Assembly (NCBI GenBank): GCA_002081555.1
Contig: MZNV01001565.1
Span: 1-24,874, forward strand
DNA: 24,874 nt
Source: Protostelium mycophagum
Taxonomy: Eukaryota > Evosea > Variosea > Protosteliida > Protosteliaceae
Direction: 5' to 3'
In this document: one piece after another, positions 20,934 through 24,874 of the stretch
Position numbering within the stretch: position 1 is the first letter of the stretch
Layout of the letters: each line of letters opens with the position of its first letter
Translations under genes and position numbers: made by a program
The notes under the pieces: model-generated
Told to the model about the DNA's origin: nothing
The model's database searches: none
Seen by the model: the letters and a program-made list of their open reading frames with translations, nothing else

Positions 20934-21450
20934 CGTGCAGTGCTCGTATTGTGAAGGAAGGGATTATGTTTTCGCAGACCGGCATTTCGCAGGAAACTGA
21001 GAGAAACTGCGAAAAACAGCCTCTTTCACAAAGAAGAGCACGATCTTCAGAGCACTATAAGAAGATCTAACATATCCAAAACTGTTTTCGTTTGGTCTAT
21101 ATGCGTGAAGAAAGCTCAGCACACTTCTTTCAGCTCGAAATATAGGCGTGCCCTCTCAACGAAGCTCATAAATGGGTGTGAGAAACATGACCAGCTTATA
21201 TGAACCGGAAGTGAGGAGGTTCTTGTTAAGGACGGTACTTCGTACGAGAGGTGAGGTCTTTAAAGATAGTTTTGAAGAGATAGAAATACAAAAGGTGCCT
21301 GTATTATCGAACTTCGCTCCGTCAAGCTTTCGATTTTTCTGTCATCATCACCAGCCAATCATCTTGTCGCCTCCACAGATGAAATTCACCTTGACTTTGG
21401 TTAATTTGTTTCGATTGATGTAATTTGATAAGCTGTGAGCGAAATGAAGT
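20934..21450. promoter_or_regulatory. Upstream region between Rab and S53 peptidase genes
   Basis: Divergent spacer of about 517 nt before a duplicated block. A plus frame at 21172-21423 (83 codons, MGVRNMTSLYEPEVRRFLL..) has splice-like borders at 21249-21294 but no recognisable domain; I do not call it a gene. The rest is AT-rich with no repeat or RNA gene that I can see. Confidence 0.35.
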
Positions 21451-21630
21451 ATTTATATCAACCCCTGTACAATTGTCTTCCATCACCAGATTCGGAGCCA
21501 TTCTGGTGATTCTATCTGATGGAGAAACATTAGGAGCCTCGGGGATGTTAAGACGTTAGCGAAAATATTCTGATGTCTATTCTGACATGCATGTCACACA
21601 ATTCTTCTCGCTCAAAATCAAAACACAGCA
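21451..21630 (+). repeat. Tandem duplication, copy 1 (180 bp)
   Basis: Starts ATTTATATCAACCCCTG and ends AAAACACAGCA. Nearly identical to the following copy apart from small indels (two short extra stretches near 21469 and 21490) and a few substitutions. It contains the 14-bp perfect palindrome TGACATGCATGTCA at 21583-21596. Confidence 0.92.
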
Positions 21631-21796
21631 ATTCATATCAACCCCTGTTGTCTTCCATCACCATTCTGGTGATTCTATCTGATGGAGAAACATTAGGAGG
21701 AGCCTCGGGGATGTTTAGACGTTAGCGAAAATATTCTGATGTCTATTCTGACATGCATGTCACACAATTCTTCTCGCTCAAAATCAAAACACAGCA
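21631..21796 (+). repeat. Tandem duplication, copy 2 (166 bp), abutting the S53 start codon
   Basis: Begins ATTCATATCAACCCCTG and ends AAAACACAGCA, whose last A is the A of the peptidase ATG. The palindrome TGACATGCATGTCA recurs at 21749-21762. The position makes the unit a promoter plus 5' leader that has been copied upstream. Confidence 0.92.
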
Positions 21797-23722
21797 TGCG
21801 ACACACTGCTTTTCTCTGCCTCTTAGCTCTCCTCTGCTCTGTTCGAGGAGAGTGGACACACTCTCACAGAGCTCACCCTGAAGAGGTGAGATCAAGTTTG
21901 TGTTGTTGACTAAGTGACCCAGCCCCATACTCTTGGATTCGCGCTCAAGACCAACGAAGGATCCTTCGAAAGAGGTCATGCCTTGGCAGAAGAACTGCAC
22001 GACCCTGAGCATGTGAACTACCAGAAGTCAGTATCCATTACAAGTCGTCGCAGGACTAAAGAGTTACAGATGGCTCTCTCTGGAGGAGATCGAAGAGCTT
22101 TTCGTGAACAAGACCTCTGTCCAAACTGTCCACCGCCATTTGGTCAAGCATGGTTACCAGGTGTGTTTGTTGGTGTCGATATGATTGTGTTGCGTCCTTA
22201 CCTCTTCGAAGGTTCATTTTTAATTCGTCCTAGATCGCTGATCACGTGCACGTTGTGCTCAACTTGGACTATCTTCCCTCTATGAGAACCGCCAAGCGCG
22301 TCGCAGAGCCCAAGAAAAGAGGAGGAAAGGGATACACCGACGTCAACACACTCCAAACAATCTACGGGGGTAACTCATCCTCCAAGATGACGTCACTCAA
22401 CACATGCAGTTCCAACCGATCTGATCTCCTCTGCCAACACCAAGCAGTTGATCATCGGACAGGGAGTTCTTAACTCTGACTTGGTTGCCTTCTTTAAGCA
22501 ATACAACTCTTCTCTGCAGGCAAAAGGCAACAATATCCCCATCCAGAGAATTGGAGTTGATGACACCGCCTTTGTGAGTGAAATCTCATGGAAGTTTCAT
22601 GAAATATTCTGATGACGTGGCACAGTGCAGCGACCCCAGCCATGACTGTGGTGAACCCACTCTTGACGTGAGCGTTGTGAACAGGTGTCAAAATCTGACA
22701 GTTGTAGATGCAATACTCCATGGCTATGGCACCAGGTATTCAAACCATCCTCACCAACCAAAAGGGTGATGGTCTCGGAATCATGTACAACTACCTCGCC
22801 TCCACCCCCAACCCCCCTCAGGTACCTTTGTCGACATTCTGTCGACATTCTATACTGACCTTATGAAGGTGTCCTCCGCCTCTCTTGCGACCGGACCCTC
22901 CAAAGACTACGACATCCGTATCTGCCAAGAGATCCAAAAGTCAACTTTACGTGGCGTGACGTCATTCGCCGCTTCTGGTGACGGCGGCGCTTTCAGCGGC
23001 AACTGCCAAGTGAACGACGAGTGAGATCCTCTCGTTAAGATGACGCGCTGACTGCGGTAGTTACCCATCCAACTGCCCCTACATGACATCTGTTGGAGGA
23101 ACCCAAGGACCCGAGAATGGCCAAGGAGAATCTACTTGGGACCACAGTGGAATCGGTGTTGCCAGCGGTATCTTCGCCGTCCCCGACTGGCAGAGTGAGT
23201 TTTATTCTCCATCTACAACTGTCATAGATTGACGTGGCCAGAGAACTTTTTGAGCGACTACTTGAAGAAGCAAAAGGTGCCAGGTCAACTCAACCCCAAC
23301 CAAGGTAGAGTCTACCCTGATGTTGCCGGTGTTGCCTCCATTCTTCCCCTCGTGGCACACGGAAAGGTTTGAATTTCAAAAAAGGCGGGAAATCACTAAG
23401 TGGGGTGTAGGTGGGCTTCGCTGCAGGAACCTCTTTTGCCGCCCCAATTTGGGCTGGAATCACCACCAACCTTGTAGCTCGTCGCAACGGAAAGGGTCAG
23501 TTTTTGGAGAAATTTTCCCGCCAAATTTTAAATTCAAAAACAGGTTATGGTGCCATCCACATCACCCTCGCAAAGAAGGCTGCCGGAGGTGACTGGGTCC
23601 TCCATGACATCAAGAGTGGATCGGCTAAGAGCCAGTGCGGAAACATCAACGCTGCTGACGGATGGGATATTGGCACTGGGTTTGGAACTCCCGACTTTGC
23701 CAAGATCAAGGCCAAGTTGTAA
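21796..23722 (+). CDS. Sedolisin-family (S53) serine carboxyl peptidase, TPP1/physarolisin-like
   Basis: An acid peptidase of the endolysosomal or secreted type. The start at 21796 gives the signal peptide MRHTAFLCLLALLCSVRG. The pro-domain follows (SFERGHALAEELHDPEHVNY, then KWLSLEEIEELFVN and HLVKHGYQ), with a linker YTDVNTLQTIYG at the mature N-terminus. Catalytic parts: GEPTLD (Glu and Asp, spaced E-x3-D), QYSMAMAPG, the oxyanion Asp in AASGDGGAFSG, and the nucleophile Ser in GTSFAAPIWAG. The calcium-site region GWDIGTGFGTPDF closes the fold. All key residues are present. Around ten exons; the intron before QYSMAMAPG ends in GTTGTAG (22701-22707), and the one at 22370-22409 contains TGACGTCA. 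AATAAA at 23728-23733 lies just past the stop. Transcribed towards the last kinase gene with only 164 bp between coding ends. Confidence 0.96.
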
Positions 23723-23886
23723 ATTGAAATAAATAATTCCAACCTTAACTCTGCACTATTTTGCACATTTAAATGAATGATATCCTGTGAAGTGATCACT
23801 GACATCTGCCCCTTGTCAGAACCCTCCATTGGTTCTGTGCAAATCTTGTAATAAATCTCAAAAACTGCACAATATATACTTTTTAT

Positions 23887-24874
23887 TCAAAAACCCAGGT
23901 TTTTGCTGATTGAAGCAAGGATGCCATCAAAAGAAGGTCTCGACTCAGGATCCTTCTGAAACACAGACTCCAGTACCTCTGTCATCACCTCGTCTCTTTT
24001 ATCCATAGGAATCTGAGAACATTAATTTGTGATGGTATGTCAGAATGGTGAGAGTGGGTTGATTGATCACCTGATCGAGCATCTTGCTGTGGAGATCTTG
24101 CGAAACGGTTGCCATGATAAAATCAGTTGGAGACAAGTCCGGGAAGGGTTCTTCTCTATAGAACATCAAACTCAATTGTTTCACGGTCCTTCTTACCCAG
24201 TGAAGACTTCAATGCAAAGCACACCCCAGGACCACACATCAGACTTTTCAGAATGGTTGTTTTTCGCCAGTGACTCCGGTGCCTATATCATGTTAATACA
24301 TGATGACGCATCTCTGCCTCACCATCCACTTGATAGGCCCTGTGTTAGACTTGCTCTGGTGCATGTCTGTCTCTGAAGACAATATTCTTGATAATCCAAA
24401 ATCTGAACAAATCAGCATCTCAAAGAACATCACAACCGATGACTCACCACTGACTTTTGGTACCAAGTCTTCTGTCAACTGCATTTCTAGTCAGTACACA
24501 TTCTTTATGAACGGAGGTGGTGAACAAATGAGATAATAGGACAACTATCTCACCAAGACGTTTCTGGCTGCCAGGTCCTTGTGTATCACCTTCACATACA
24601 TTTCAGTCAAACACCCACTTTATCTCATAACTACCCTCTCTGAGGCCAGATGAGCCATTCCCATGGCAACGCCCCTCACTATCCGCACTTTGTCTCCGTA
24701 TGATATGTCTTTGTTTTCATCCAGATATGTCTTCAAGTTCCCTCCACTCAAGAACTCTGTTTATATCAACATAGACGGCACAATGGAAGTTTGTCACCTG
24801 TCACAAGGGCAAGAGGGCGAGCGCAGAATCCTATAAATTGTACGACCTTAACAATTCAATACAGATACAATGAC
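23887..24874 (-). CDS. Tyrosine-kinase-like protein kinase, C-terminal part (5' end outside window)
   Basis: Only the kinase C-terminal two thirds lie in the window; the N-lobe and any receptor part are beyond 24874. Reading on the minus strand: EFLSGGNLKTYLDENKD (hinge and helix D), VAMGMAHLASE, VIHKDLAARNVL (catalytic loop, HKD variant, Asp present), PKVSDFGLSR, GPIKWMAPESL, SEKSDVWSWGVLCIEVFTG, EPFPDLSP, and the end ESRPSFDGILASISKNLGF. LAARN and PIKWMAPE are tyrosine-kinase-type signatures. Introns are short and GT..AG. The stop codon overlaps AATAAA (23882-23887). Whether it is a receptor cannot be told. Confidence 0.92.

Noticed and set aside
21172-21423. 83-codon frame between Rab and the peptidase
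   Set aside because: Splice-like borders but no recognisable protein features, and it lies in the expected promoter region.
1-24874. Mobile elements, viral insertions or CRISPR arrays
   Set aside because: No terminal repeats, transposase, reverse transcriptase, integrase or capsid-like frames, and no regularly spaced repeat arrays were seen.

Overview
Organism: this is eukaryotic DNA with dense, intron-rich genes on both strands. Spliceosomal introns are short (most about 37-46 nt) with GT..AG borders, and AATAAA signals sit at or just past several stop codons. The gene set suggests a free-living phagotrophic amoebozoan, perhaps a protosteloid amoeba: leucine-rich-repeat receptor kinases with tyrosine-kinase-type catalytic loops, a GPS-bearing receptor pseudokinase, a physarolisin/TPP1-like S53 peptidase and a lysosomal-type fucosidase. 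The taxon is inferred from gene content, not proven. I see no tRNA, rRNA, CRISPR array or mobile element. Layout: 124-1998 (-) START-domain protein with an unusual N-terminal helical region; 2634-9676 (-) very large receptor kinase (signal peptide, hevein-type chitin-binding module, LRRs, SEA-like stalk, TM, tyrosine-kinase-like domain); 9677-10988 shared upstream region; 10989-14773 (+) receptor pseudokinase (signal peptide, EGF-like and Cys-rich segment, lectin-like beta segment, IPT/TIG, GPS, TM, degenerate kinase); 15133-15493 (+) small orphan protein; 15765-16915 (-) CAMK-like Ser/Thr kinase; 17386-19378 (+) GH29 alpha-L-fucosidase; 19391-19667 (+) doubtful two-TM miniprotein; 19784-20933 (-) Rab GTPase; 21451-21796 tandemly duplicated upstream block; 21796-23722 (+) S53 sedolisin; 23887-24874 (-) 3' part of a second tyrosine-kinase-like kinase cut by the window edge. 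How the genes may work together: the centre of the window is a head-to-head receptor pair, one predicted active kinase with a chitin-binding head and one predicted pseudokinase with lectin/IPT/GPS modules. Each carries a candidate autoproteolysis motif next to the membrane (SEA-type G-SIIV in one, GPS-type HL-T in the other). With the Rab, fucosidase and sedolisin nearby, this fits recognition, trafficking and digestion of fungal or bacterial prey, but the functional link is inference. Two sequence-level signals cross gene boundaries: the octamer CTACAACG/CGTTGTAG (16 exact copies counted by eye, most in introns and often at the 3' splice site) and the palindrome TGACGTCA (6 copies, 4 in introns). 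Exon structures were assembled by eye from splice consensus, frame continuity and protein-family expectations, so internal boundaries of the LRR gene are the least certain.
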